This document shows, in pieces, positions 51,716 to 59,417 of a stretch of 64,000 nucleotides of DNA; positions within the stretch are counted from its first letter, which is position 1, and every line of letters starts with the position of its first letter. The stretch covers positions 310,001 to 374,000 of the forward strand of contig JAVBWI010000004.1 of the NCBI GenBank assembly GCA_036677445.1, given 5' to 3'. The translations under genes and the position numbers were made by a program. The stretch is from JAVBWI01 sp036677445 (GTDB lineage: Bacteria > Bacillota > Clostridia > Christensenellales > CAG-138). The notes under the pieces are model-generated. The model had not been told where the DNA came from and ran no database searches. It worked only from the letters and a program-made list of their open reading frames with translations.

Positions 51716-53254
51716 ATGCTGAAAAACATACAAAGATCATTGGAGGATTTGCTGGGCAAGCCTTACGTTGCGGCGGTTGAATCCGCCGCGGTTTCCATAC
51801 TTGGCATACCCGCAAAGGAAGCGGATGCGCTGCTTCGGGAAAAGATCGATTTCTTCCCCGAAAGCTTTCAGGCGCGCTGCAGGACGCTTGCAGAAAAGGT
51901 GGGCACGCAGGTTGTGCCCGCATTTGACGGCGCATTGGAAGGCGCACCCACCGAATCCTTCCGCCGGGCGACCCATAAGGATGCCGCGCCAATCAGCGGG
52001 TTGGGGTGCGTACGCATCGGGCAGGATGGCAGGGCCTATCTGGCCGCCAAAAGCGAGCATTACCACATTCCTCTTGGGCACAATTTCCCGGGCTATCGGC
52101 TCATTACCAAAGCGCGGCAGGCCGGCATACTCAACGCCACGCACAACAATACCCGCGGGTATATTACACGGCTGATGGAACAGCGCATTATCGCGGATAT
52201 CAACGGGCTGGGCGATAATCCGGACGCGTTGTCAGAGGTGCTGGCCTCCCGCGAGCCAAAGGTGCTCAACAGGCTGATCAACCTGGAAACCGGCAGCCTG
52301 TCCGTGGAAGCCGCCCTGAAGATGATGCTCGCCCGCTTCTACCGCCTGGATAAAACCTTTGAAAAGCCCGAGTATGAGGGCAAGATTCCCGTATTCCTGG
52401 TGATTGCGGATAACGACGGCGGCTGCGAGGCCAACTACCACGGCACCACCATACTTGCACAAACCCTGCGCGGCATGTGGCCCGCCTTCTACCGCCAGGC
52501 GGAAGAAAGCGGCCTGTACCGCGTGGTATCCGTAAAGCGCAACGATACGCAGGATTTTGCGCAAAAAATCGCAGCCTGTAACACAGGCTTGTTTAGGACT
52601 GCCGGCTTCCTGCACGAAATCGTGCTGATGAATTACGGCGGCATTTGCCTTACCCCCGCCTTCCTGCAGGAGGCTTACGTCCTGTGCAACGTCTACCATA
52701 CACCGACGCTCGCCGATGAAATACAATCCTGCATGTGGTACGAAGGCCTGTTCCTGTTCCGGCAGTACGGTATCCGGCCAGATTTCGTGATCATAGGCAA
52801 GGGCTTCCCCGGCGGCGAATACCCGGCCAGCAAGGTGGTTACCACCTATGAAATGGACAGCCTGAACCAGTTTGGTGCGTTAGTCACCAACGGGCAGGAA
52901 GAGCTGGCCAGCCTGGCTTACCTCATCACCATGGAGTTCGTACGGGAAAACGGCAAGGCTATCGCCTCCATGGGTGCTATCATAGAAGAAGGGCTGCAAG
53001 CGCTTGGCAGGGCAAATCCCGATAAAATCGAGCGGATCGAGGGCAAGGGGCATCTTTCCTCCATCCATTTTCAATCGGTAAAGATGGCGGACGATTTCTC
53101 CCGTCACGTAAATGCAATGGGCATAGACGTAAGCGCACAGCTTTATAAGGCGAATTGCCCGCCCGCAGTGCTGCTCAAGCTGCCGTTGTTAATAGACGAA
53201 GCGGCGTTTGCTTTCCTGCTGGAGCGTTTTGAAACCGCGCTGCGCATGCTGTAA
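51716..53254 (+). CDS. Class III aminotransferase-like PLP enzyme
   Basis: A 512-residue protein, some 70-90 residues longer than a standard class III aminotransferase because of an N-terminal extension. The PLP-site pattern is present: LADEIQSCMWYEGLFLFRQYG (Asp for the pyridine nitrogen), then PDFVIIGKGFPGGEYPASK with the Schiff-base Lys expected in this stretch. Class III enzymes transaminate omega-amino groups or amino sugars, or act as mutases/epimerases. In a sugar operon it may handle an amino sugar or an amino acid released from a conjugate. Start at the ATG after GGAGGTGTGTACC. Confidence 0.8.
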   Translation: MLKNIQRSLEDLLGKPYVAAVESAAVSILGIPAKEADALLREKIDFFPESFQARCRTLAEKVGTQVVPAFDGALEGAPTESFRRATHKDAAPISGLGCVRIGQDGRAYLAAKSEHYHIPLGHNFPGYRLITKARQAGILNATHNNTRGYITRLMEQRIIADINGLGDNPDALSEVLASREPKVLNRLINLETGSLSVEAALKMMLARFYRLDKTFEKPEYEGKIPVFLVIADNDGGCEANYHGTTILAQTLRGMWPAFYRQAEESGLYRVVSVKRNDTQDFAQKIAACNTGLFRTAGFLHEIVLMNYGGICLTPAFLQEAYVLCNVYHTPTLADEIQSCMWYEGLFLFRQYGIRPDFVIIGKGFPGGEYPASKVVTTYEMDSLNQFGALVTNGQEELASLAYLITMEFVRENGKAIASMGAIIEEGLQALGRANPDKIERIEGKGHLSSIHFQSVKMADDFSRHVNAMGIDVSAQLYKANCPPAVLLKLPLLIDEAAFAFLLERFETALRML

Positions 53255-53266
53255 TACAACCGCACG

Positions 53267-53303
53267 CAGGAGAAACGGAACCGCTGTATTTCTGTTTCTC
53301 CTG
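53267..53303 (+). other. Intercistronic hairpin between aminotransferase and esterase genes
   Basis: CAGGAGAAACGGAA (53267-53280) pairs with TTCTGTTTCTCCTG (53290-53303) with one G-T wobble. No T-run follows, so it is more likely a stabiliser or processing site than a terminator. Confidence 0.7.
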
Positions 53304-53328
53304 CTATTTCAGATGGGAGGGAACGTAT

Positions 53329-54267
53329 ATGATCAATGAGCGTATGTATTTTCGCAAGGACGAACCGGAGGTACACCTCGATACCTACGTACTGCATCAT
53401 TCCGATCAAATTCACACGGACAGGCGCAGGCCGGCGGTAATCATTTGCCCCGGAGGCGCGTATCTTCGCATCTCCGATCAGGAGGCGGAAGCCGTCGCCC
53501 TGCGTTTTGCCGCCAGCGGCTTCCATGCGTTCGTACTGAATTATTCCGTGGGCGAAGCTGCGCGGATGCCGCGCCCCATGCAGGAAATAGGCTGGGCGAT
53601 ATCCACCATTCGGGATTATGCAGCAAAGTGGTATATTGATCCTGATAAAGTCGCGGTATGCGGATTTTCCGCAGGCGGCCATCTCTGCGCCACCGCCAGC
53701 ACCAAATGGCGGGAGATCGGCGAGCAGCTGGGCATTCCGCCCACGCTGGTACGGCCGGATGCGGCTTTACTTTGCTACCCGAGCACGGATTTGAGCGAAG
53801 CCCTTCCGCTTTTGCCGCTCTCCATGTTTTCGGAAGGCGAAATCGACCCAAAACACCCGGAGCGGGCGGTGCTGGATTGCTTCAAGCCCGGCATCGTAGG
53901 GGTTGAGGGGCAAAAATGGCTGGACCTGGGTCTGCCCATGAACGCAATGCTATTGGGTACATACTCCCCGACGCAGGCACAGTTGGATGAGCACAGCCCG
54001 TATTTGCATGTGACCGGGCAAACGCCGCCTGCCTTCGTCTGGACGACCGCGAATGACGATCTGCTGCCGCCCGTAAACGCCATGAAATATGTGCAGGCGC
54101 TGATGGCGCATGACGTTTCCGTGGAGTTCCATATGTTTGGAAACGGCCATCACGGGCTTTCCCTTGCCGACCATACGACCGCACCAAATGAAGAGTTCAT
54201 CAACCCGGCTTGCGCCGCCTGGTTCCCCATGGCCATTACATGGCTGCAGGGGTTGTGGGGTGTTTGA
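53329..54267 (+). CDS. Alpha/beta hydrolase (BD-FAE-type esterase)
   Basis: A 312-residue cytoplasmic hydrolase: oxyanion motif VIICPGGAYLRIS, nucleophile elbow GFSAGGHL, Asp in FVWTTANDDLLPP and His in GNGHHGLSLAD. The family includes acetyl-xylan and other carbohydrate esterases, so it may deacylate a substituted sugar imported by the locus. Ribosome site GATGGGAGGGAACGTAT. Last gene of the plus arm; no clear terminator follows. Confidence 0.85.
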   Translation: MINERMYFRKDEPEVHLDTYVLHHSDQIHTDRRRPAVIICPGGAYLRISDQEAEAVALRFAASGFHAFVLNYSVGEAARMPRPMQEIGWAISTIRDYAAKWYIDPDKVAVCGFSAGGHLCATASTKWREIGEQLGIPPTLVRPDAALLCYPSTDLSEALPLLPLSMFSEGEIDPKHPERAVLDCFKPGIVGVEGQKWLDLGLPMNAMLLGTYSPTQAQLDEHSPYLHVTGQTPPAFVWTTANDDLLPPVNAMKYVQALMAHDVSVEFHMFGNGHHGLSLADHTTAPNEEFINPACAAWFPMAITWLQGLWGV

Positions 54268-54299
54268 GATACGCGCCGAATATACGTTTCATAAAAGCG

Positions 54300-54476
54300 T
54301 CAGCTCTTTTTTCGCCGCATCTCTACAATTGCCCCTATCACCACGCCAATCGCCGCGCCGCCCAAGAGCCAAATGATCAGATTGCCCAGTATTGCTCCCA
54401 GGAGTATGCCAATGGCCGAACAAAAGCCTATTACCGTTCCCATTCCGATATAGTCGGCTAGTTTGCGTTGCTTCAT
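54300..54476 (-). CDS. Small membrane protein with glycine-rich segments
   Basis: A 58-residue protein with two hydrophobic Gly-rich stretches (about residues 12-32 and 34-50; IGMGTVIGFCSAIGILLGAI and IIWLLGGAAIGVVIGAIVE) and a basic C-terminus RRKKS. It resembles small glycine-zipper or AtpI-like membrane proteins; function unknown. The ATG at 54476 follows GGAGGGAAAT; an ATG four codons earlier would place that site inside the gene. Confidence 0.65.
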   Translation of the reverse strand: MKQRKLADYIGMGTVIGFCSAIGILLGAILGNLIIWLLGGAAIGVVIGAIVEMRRKKS

Positions 54477-54488
54477 ATTTCCCTCCAA

Positions 54489-54733
54489 AAAATCCGCATG
54501 TTTTTTATCGATCCCAAGCCATTCCCATAAACTGAGAATACACTGCGCTCCACTATTATGTCAATCCGGTCCAAGTTATCACGGCCGGCTTTCTGAAAAA
54601 TCCAGCGGAAAAACAAGGACCTGCGTCAGGCCTGCACTGTTCCTTCAAAATAGCAATGGAAATATATGACGTATTATAGTATTCTTAAAATACGGCTGTT
54701 TTACGACTTGCATATAACGGAGGAGGGCATCCG
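54489..54733. other. Intergenic region upstream of the hydrogenase-like gene
   Basis: About 245 bp, A/T-rich towards its right end, between divergent genes. I see no convincing hairpin or gene; short frames lack ribosome sites. Confidence 0.45.
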
Positions 54734-55987
54734 ATGACAACCTTTATCGAGCTATATAACCGGCTGGTAAAAGCCTCTTTGGAAAATAACCTGACGGAGG
54801 AAGTCGATAAGCTGCGGCAGGAGAAATTTGATCCCCATCATTTGGACTGCCTGCTGAATCCTCACCGGCACCCGCCCGTCATCAGAATAGGAGACTGCAC
54901 CTGCTCTGAAAGCGAAAAAGCCGCCTGTGCGGGCAAATGTCTGTTTGAGGCACTTTATCAGGATGAGAAGGGTAATATTTCCGTTAATAAGGATCTGTGT
55001 GTCGGATGCGCGGAGTGTATCCAAAATTGCCATGCAAAAAAGCTTACGGACAGCAAGGATATCCTGCCGGCGCTCGCCGCTGTCCATCACGCCACAGCGC
55101 CGGTGTATGCGATGATCGCTCCGGCCTTTATTAACCAATTCACCAGCGACGTGACCCCGGGCAAGCTGCGTACGGCATTCAAAAAGATCGGATTTACCGG
55201 AATGTTGGAGGTTGCCCTGTTTGCGGATATACTGACATTGAAGGAAGCGCTTGAATTTGATAAGAATATTGTAAACGAGGAGGATTTCCAGCTCACAAGC
55301 TGCTGCTGCCCGATGTGGATCGCCATGATTCGCAGAATTTACCACGAGCTCATACCGTACGTTCCCGGTGCTGTCTCCCCCATGGTTGCCTGCGGGCGGT
55401 CCATCAAGGCGCTGTATCCGGATGCGCTGACCGTATTCATAGGACCGTGTATCGCAAAAAAGGCGGAAGCGCGGGAAAAGGATGTCGCGGCTTCCACCGA
55501 CTTTGTGCTGACATTTCACGAAATGCGGGATATTTTCGAGTTCGCGGGAATTCATCCCGCCGATATGCCGGAGGACGAGCGCGACCATTCCTCACGCACC
55601 GGCCGCATTTACGCAACCACAGGCGGTGTGAGCGAAGCTGTGCAGGGTACGGTAAACCGACTGAATCCGAACCGCAAAATAACGGTGCGCGCTGCGCAGG
55701 CAGACGGCACCCCGGCCTGTAAAGCAATGCTGAATACTATACTCAGCAGGAAGATCACGGCGAATTTTATTGAAGGCATGGGCTGTGTCGGCGGTTGTGT
55801 CGGCGGACCCAAGGTGTTGATCCCCAAGGAAGAAGGGCGTAAAAACGTATACAAATACGGCAATGACGCGGTATACCAAACCCCGATTGAAAATCCGTAT
55901 GTGGTTGAGCTGCTGCGCCGTCTCGGGTTCGATACGGTCGAAAGCCTGCTCGAGCACAGCGATATTTTTACGCGCGACTTCTCTTAA
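54734..55987 (+). CDS. [FeFe]-hydrogenase-like protein (group C/D type, no PAS domain)
   Basis: A 417-residue protein. Residues 55-99 carry cysteines for two [4Fe-4S] clusters (Cys55, 57, 65, 69, and a ferredoxin-type 89/92/95/99). The H-cluster domain has TSCCCPMW (190-195), GPCIAKKAEA (Cys239) and EGMGCVGGCVGGP (Cys351, Cys355). The L2 motif reads GPC instead of the MPC of catalytic HydA, as in sensory or poorly active groups C/D, and there is no PAS domain. It could sense H2 or reduce a partner. Ribosome site CGGAGGAGGGCATCCG. Single gene; no maturase genes nearby. Confidence 0.85.
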   Translation: MTTFIELYNRLVKASLENNLTEEVDKLRQEKFDPHHLDCLLNPHRHPPVIRIGDCTCSESEKAACAGKCLFEALYQDEKGNISVNKDLCVGCAECIQNCHAKKLTDSKDILPALAAVHHATAPVYAMIAPAFINQFTSDVTPGKLRTAFKKIGFTGMLEVALFADILTLKEALEFDKNIVNEEDFQLTSCCCPMWIAMIRRIYHELIPYVPGAVSPMVACGRSIKALYPDALTVFIGPCIAKKAEAREKDVAASTDFVLTFHEMRDIFEFAGIHPADMPEDERDHSSRTGRIYATTGGVSEAVQGTVNRLNPNRKITVRAAQADGTPACKAMLNTILSRKITANFIEGMGCVGGCVGGPKVLIPKEEGRKNVYKYGNDAVYQTPIENPYVVELLRRLGFDTVESLLEHSDIFTRDFS

Positions 55988-56038
55988 AGAATCCGGCATC
56001 GCATTTTATTCTGCATTTCAAAACACATTCGATTTAAC

Positions 56039-56075
56039 GGCGCTTATTCTTTTCGAACAATGAAGAATAAGCGCC
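56039..56075 (+). terminator. Hairpin after the hydrogenase-like gene
   Basis: GGCGCTTATTCTT (56039-56051) and AAGAATAAGCGCC (56063-56075) form a perfect 13-bp stem with an 11-nt loop. The T-run is poor, so termination may be partial. Confidence 0.7.
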
Positions 56076-56120
56076 ACTTGTGTTGCAGAGAATATGAATA
56101 ACAAAACAGGAGGTGATATC

Positions 56121-56738
56121 TTGAAAAAAATAGTAGGTTTCATTTTGGTACTACTGATTCTTTGCCTGACCATGCAGCCCGCATTGGCGCAAGGAACGAC
56201 CTATACGGTGGTCAAGGGCGACACGTTGTGGAAAATTGCAGTAAGATATGAAATCGGCATATCTGAACTGATACAAGCCAATCCGCAATTCAAAAATCCC
56301 GATTTGATTTATGTGGGTCAAAAAGTAAATATCCCGGAAGCCAGCTCTTTGCAGTCCTTCGAACAAGAAGTGATTCGGCTGGTCAATCTCGAGCGTACAA
56401 ATCGAGGGATACCTGCGCTCACAACCCATTGGGAGCTTTCCCGTGTGGCAAGATACAAGTCGCAGGATATGATAGTGAAAAACTATTTTTCCCATACTTC
56501 CCCGACTTATGGATCGCCGTTCACAATGATGCAAAGCTTCGGGCTGAAGTTTTCCGCCGCTGCTGAAAACATCGCTTACGGTCAACGGTCCGCGCAGGAA
56601 GTTGTAACAGCCTGGATGGGCTCCCCTGGCCACAGGGCAAATATCCTGTCCAATTCCTATACGCATACCGGCGTAGGCGCGGCAAAAACAGCCAGCGGCA
56701 CGCTGTATTGGACGCAGATGTTCATGAAACCCTATTGA
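56121..56738 (+). CDS. Secreted LysM-CAP domain protein (YkwD-like)
   Basis: A 205-residue exported protein: signal peptide ending QPALAQ (about residue 25), a LysM wall-binding domain (TYTVVKGDTLWKIAVRYEI, ending DLIYVGQKVNIP), and a CAP/SCP domain (VIRLVNLERTNRGIPAL, SHTSPTYGSPFTMM, AENIAYGQ, SPGHRANILS, YWTQMFM). LysM-CAP proteins bind peptidoglycan; in spore formers such proteins are found at spore or cell surfaces (compare YkwD, SafA). Start is TTG with AGGAGGTGATATC in front, a better site than for the upstream ATG. Confidence 0.88.
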   Translation: MKKIVGFILVLLILCLTMQPALAQGTTYTVVKGDTLWKIAVRYEIGISELIQANPQFKNPDLIYVGQKVNIPEASSLQSFEQEVIRLVNLERTNRGIPALTTHWELSRVARYKSQDMIVKNYFSHTSPTYGSPFTMMQSFGLKFSAAAENIAYGQRSAQEVVTAWMGSPGHRANILSNSYTHTGVGAAKTASGTLYWTQMFMKPY

Positions 56739-56780
56739 TCCCGTGAAATTGGTTTTTGCGGCACCAATAAATAAGGACTG

Positions 56781-56927
56781 TTGCGCTAAGTGCATACGCC
56801 GAATAATTATTCAGGCACTTAGCGCGACAGCCCGGGTTCCTACTCCAAGCGGGGCACAATCGAGCCGGCGAATCGTTTTAGAACTTTGTTTCCTCTCGCA
56901 TTATGCATTGAAAATGCTTAATGCGAC
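56781..56927. repeat. 147-bp structured repeat, copy 2 (MITE-like)
   Basis: Second copy of the element at 6311-6457, same length and order. The first hairpin is better paired here: GCGCTAAGTGC with GCACTTAGCGC, enclosing the GAATAATTATTC core. The branched middle module is degenerate (GGTTC...GAAC with weak arms). The end hairpin CGCATTATGCATT...AATGCTTAATGCG is intact. It lies between convergent CAP and M24 genes. Confidence 0.8.
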
Positions 56928-56958
56928 ACCCTATTTTTTGTTTTGGGTAATACCATGC

Positions 56959-58314
56959 CTATTGAAAATTTCTCCCCACCAGATGCTGTACGTTGACCGG
57001 CAAATCATTAAGAACCTCTACGCGCTTACCGTATTTGCCCAAAGTCTTCTCTACAAGAACGTAATCCATACCCGGTATGATGACATCGTTCCAGTGGTTC
57101 GCATAGCCTCTGACGGCAACATCCAGCATGGTAACGATCTGCTGGCCCAAAGGTTCGCAGCTGTCCAGCGTGATTGCGCCGTAAAATTCCTGGCATTCCG
57201 TATACCCGGCATTGTGCGTGCCGGTATAGGGCTTCAGTTTGGACATATCGACAGATTTGCCGATCCGGGCCGATACCTCGGCGGAGCGGCTCTTAAAATA
57301 CTCCACCAGCGCCTGCTCCTGCAGCCTTGCCGGTAAGCCGTTTTCTGCAACGTTCCGGTACGCCTGCAGGCCGATGCGGTAAGCCTCTTCCACGAAATCG
57401 AACCAATATTTCTGGTCCTGCGTCAGCTTGGAAGGGTGATTCACGCATACGACAGAGACCCGTTCGCACGCGGTCAGCCCGTCGCGCTTGGGGCCGACGC
57501 CAAGCATGACGTAATCACCCTCGTTGATCCTTTTATTCAGTGCCCGGCCGATCATCGTCCTATTCGATTCATTCGCGCACACCATAACATCAAAGCCGTG
57601 CAGCTCAACGCCCAGCTCGGATGCGATGCAATACCCCCATTGCGCGACCTGCGTCTCATACATACCCGGCCGCATGACGGACAGCATGCCTTCGAGCATC
57701 ACGTCGCATATTTTCGAGGCCTCGCTGATCATACGCATTTCATTGGACGATTTGATATACTTCACTTTACACAAAACGTCGCGCGCGTCGACGATGTGCT
57801 CCTCTCCCCCCAGATACTCCCGAAAGAACTTAAAAAAGCTGATGGGGATGATCTGTGTCGGCGTCAGCAGGCCGATATTTTCCGGCTTGCCGCCGCAGGC
57901 CTCTTCAAAAACATCCTCGATTTTAACCGCTTCCACGGGATAATTTTCATCCGCCAGCTTCAGCATCTCGACCTTGCGTATTTTGCATCCCGAACGCGGC
58001 GCCAGCTGCTCGGCGCAGTATCCGCCTTCCAGCCCGGCCAAGAGAAAGAACCCGTTCCTGCCGACAATGCCCGCCACAGGCTCTATGCTGATGTTCGTGT
58101 TGCCTGCAAAATACGGCACGTCGCCGCAATAATGCTCGTCGCTGTATACAAAGCCGGCGTCGATACCCGCCTTCTCCATCGCTTCATATACTTTTTTGGC
58201 GCGCGCTTTGAATTCGGATTCGGGGATTCGGTACTCCTTATCAAAGCTGGGCGCACGTTTTAATACATCGGCGACGATTTCGGCTTCCTTCTTCCATTGC
58301 ACGCCGTCAAACAC
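56959..58314 (-). CDS. M24 family (creatinase/aminopeptidase P-like) protein lacking canonical metal ligands
   Basis: A 451-residue pita-bread-fold protein with an N-terminal creatinase domain (residues ~20-190) and an M24 domain (~200-445). The positions where metallo-peptidases have Asp-Asp-His-Glu-Glu are altered: GDYVMLGVGPKRDGLTACER lacks the two aspartates, and THNAGYTECQ replaces the GHGVG-type His motif. This suggests a creatinase-like, metal-independent C-N hydrolase or a non-peptidase. Start GTG 2 bp after the PIG-L stop, with GGGAGGAGTAGCC in front. Operon with the PIG-L gene. Confidence 0.78.
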   Translation of the reverse strand: MFDGVQWKKEAEIVADVLKRAPSFDKEYRIPESEFKARAKKVYEAMEKAGIDAGFVYSDEHYCGDVPYFAGNTNISIEPVAGIVGRNGFFLLAGLEGGYCAEQLAPRSGCKIRKVEMLKLADENYPVEAVKIEDVFEEACGGKPENIGLLTPTQIIPISFFKFFREYLGGEEHIVDARDVLCKVKYIKSSNEMRMISEASKICDVMLEGMLSVMRPGMYETQVAQWGYCIASELGVELHGFDVMVCANESNRTMIGRALNKRINEGDYVMLGVGPKRDGLTACERVSVVCVNHPSKLTQDQKYWFDFVEEAYRIGLQAYRNVAENGLPARLQEQALVEYFKSRSAEVSARIGKSVDMSKLKPYTGTHNAGYTECQEFYGAITLDSCEPLGQQIVTMLDVAVRGYANHWNDVIIPGMDYVLVEKTLGKYGKRVEVLNDLPVNVQHLVGRNFQ

Positions 58315-58316
58315 GG

Positions 58317-59207
58317 CTACTCCTCCCCCTTCTGTCCGCTTCTTCTGTTTTGTGTGGCCATTGCCTGTTCGGCCAGCCGCTTATAAGGTAAAAAATCCAG
58401 TTTGGGCCGCGGGTCGAAGCGCAGATATACTTCAATATATCTGCCATCGGCTATGCGTCTTTCCTTGCGGGCGCGGATCAAGCCGTCAATGATCTTTGCC
58501 TGCGAAGCGTAGTGCGCAATGCTTTGACAGACCTGCATTTCCACCTCTTCCGGCGCCACCAGAACGCAGTTGGCGCGAATATCCTCCGGCCGCCCGTGCA
58601 AAAGCGCGTCCTCCGGGTCGAGATCGGCCCAAACGGAATATTCTGCGACGCTTTTTACCGGGCTTGGATCTGCCCAATCCACCGCGCACGGATCCCCGCA
58701 CTGCGGGGCATCGTATGCGGCCATCATGCTGGCCGCAACATGGTCGATATGCTCATGGTAGTGATTGGGCACAAGTACACGCGTGATTTTCCTTGTCCGA
58801 AGCTCGGTAATCGCTTTTTTAAAGTGTCCTTCCTGGTCAAGGGCCACATTCCAGCCGATTTTGCTCAGGGCGCTAAAATCTGAAATGTTAAAGAACACAA
58901 TGTTACCTTCAGGGATGCCCAACGATTTGTAGCAGGCAAGCGTCTCCCCTTTTCGGGTCTCTACGATGGTATCGCGGTCCGCGATGTTGCTGTAGCCCGC
59001 ATTGCCGTTGCAAATAATAAAAATATGCACGCTCGCGCCGTCCTCCAGCGCGGCTTTGATTGCGTAACCTGCGCCGATGACCGCATCGTCGTCATGCGGG
59101 CCGTACACGCAAACATTCTCGCTCGCGCCTGCCCAGCCCGGAAACAATGTTGTTAAGCCCGCGCTGATCTCGTGTGTATCGGTATTTATACAGCTGTATT
59201 TACTCAC
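58317..59207 (-). CDS. PIG-L family deacetylase
   Basis: A 296-residue zinc-dependent deacetylase: the AHPDDE motif appears as PHDDDAVIGAG, and the second site as HYHEHIDHVAA. Family members deacetylate N-acetylglucosamine conjugates and related amides. GTG start preceded by CGGAGG with 7-nt spacing; a longer frame has no ribosome site. It starts a two-gene unit with the M24 protein; a terminator separates it from the aminotransferase upstream. Confidence 0.86.
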   Translation of the reverse strand: MSKYSCINTDTHEISAGLTTLFPGWAGASENVCVYGPHDDDAVIGAGYAIKAALEDGASVHIFIICNGNAGYSNIADRDTIVETRKGETLACYKSLGIPEGNIVFFNISDFSALSKIGWNVALDQEGHFKKAITELRTRKITRVLVPNHYHEHIDHVAASMMAAYDAPQCGDPCAVDWADPSPVKSVAEYSVWADLDPEDALLHGRPEDIRANCVLVAPEEVEMQVCQSIAHYASQAKIIDGLIRARKERRIADGRYIEVYLRFDPRPKLDFLPYKRLAEQAMATQNRRSGQKGEE

Positions 59208-59378
59208 CCTGCAACCTCCGACAATAGTATTGTGACATGCACCAGACAATAGACAAACGCAGCGAAATCAATTCGGCCACTGGACTTAATAATTACAGTT
59301 CATTATTGCATTTCTTTCACCGCTTGTCAATTGTACGCACAAAGCCGGCTGTAAATGCTGTGTGCAATTTCCGTCGAC

Positions 59379-59406
59379 AAAAAAGACGCCCCAAAGGACG
59401 TCTTTT
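59379..59406 (-). terminator. Terminator of the aminotransferase gene
   Basis: AAAAGACG (59381-59388) with CGTCTTTT (59399-59406); on the minus strand the stem is followed by TTTTTTTGTCG. It isolates the aminotransferase transcript from the PIG-L/M24 unit. Confidence 0.85.
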
Positions 59407-59417
59407 CGGATCTATAT

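Noticed and set aside
54463..54669. Plus-strand 68-codon frame before the hydrogenase-like gene
   Set aside because: No ribosome site, no recognisable sequence, and its start overlaps the start region of the divergent small membrane protein gene.
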